The position numbers and the translations under genes are program-made. Positions 4,893 through 5,032 of a stretch of 5,032 bases of DNA are shown one piece after another (position 1 is the first letter of the stretch; each line of letters begins with the position of its first letter). Source of the stretch: Maritimibacter sp. (GTDB lineage: Bacteria > Pseudomonadota > Alphaproteobacteria > Rhodobacterales > Rhodobacteraceae); assembly GCA_020441225.1 (NCBI GenBank), contig JAGRMP010000505.1:1-5032 (forward strand), in the 5' to 3' direction. The notes below the pieces were generated by a model. It did no database searches, had not been told where the DNA came from, and saw only the letters and a program-made list of their open reading frames with translations.

Positions 4893-5032
4893 ATGACCGA
4901 GCCGGACATCACCGAAGACCTGATTGCAGCCCACGGCATCAAGCCCGACGAATACGCCAATATCCTGCGGATCCTGAACCGGGCGCCGAATTTCACCGAG
5001 CTCGGGATCTTCTCGGCGATGTGGAACGAGCA
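4893..5032 (+). CDS. purL: Phosphoribosylformylglycinamidine synthase II, N-terminal part (cut by right edge)
   Basis: Large ATP-dependent subunit of FGAM synthase, which converts FGAR and glutamine-derived ammonia to FGAM in the fourth step of purine synthesis. Only the first 46 codons are present. They begin [21 protein letters not shown] and contain [13 protein letters not shown] (34-46), which runs straight into the conserved NEHCSYK block at the edge; full-length proteins are about 720-740 residues. The ATG at 4893 follows GGGGAG (4883-4888); in-frame ATGs at 4881 and 4866 are possible but less well supported. A weak promoter-like pair, TTTTCC (4842-4847) and TATGAG (4865-4870) with a 17-base spacer, lies just upstream. 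It is divergent from the MAPEG gene across a 149-bp spacer, with no evident functional link to it. Confidence 0.93.
   Translation, partial: MTEPDITEDLIAAHGIKPDEYANILRILNRAPNFTELGIFSAMWNE

Overview
The window is GC-rich, with strong codon bias towards G/C third positions. The proteins it encodes look alphaproteobacterial, most like Rhodobacterales (Rhodobacter/Paracoccus-type). That placement is an inference from protein flavour, not a database result. There are seven protein-coding genes (two cut by the window edges), one convincing small-RNA locus, and several regulatory sites.

Left part (1-1301, minus strand): the N-terminal third of glutamate racemase (murI, cut at the left edge), preceded in the same direction by a PlsC-type lysophospholipid acyltransferase. 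A divergent spacer of 200 bp (1302-1501) follows. It carries a small inverted repeat and a good sigma-54-like -24/-12 match facing the next gene, a plus-strand LysR-family regulator (1502-2398).

Middle (2399-2663): a comparatively AT-rich non-coding gap between the convergent LysR and sigma-factor genes. It holds stacked palindromes, including CTGC-N3-GCAG (the PhaR polyhydroxybutyrate-regulator box as I recall it), a candidate sigma-70 promoter, and an RNA of about 81 nt. That RNA has a 5' stem-loop, an unpaired CCUCCCU heptamer and a strong intrinsic terminator with eight T. This resembles the alphaproteobacterial alpha-r8/MmgR ('suhB' in Rfam) sRNA family, whose Sinorhizobium member limits polyhydroxybutyrate storage. 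A PhaR box next to an MmgR-like RNA is the most interesting observation here.

Right part (2664-4743, minus strand): an apparent operon reading MAPEG membrane protein -> YCII/DGPF-domain protein -> ECF42-type sigma factor with a DUF6596/TPR-like C-terminal extension. The sigma gene probably starts at a TTG overlapping the DGPF stop codon. Upstream of the MAPEG gene lies TGTCGA-N17-CGTC, matching the ECF42 promoter signature I recall, which suggests the sigma factor drives its own operon with the MAPEG gene as first target. A perfect 8-bp inverted repeat overlaps the MAPEG ribosome binding site and the -10 of that promoter. Divergently, the first 46 codons of purL (purine synthesis) run off the right edge.
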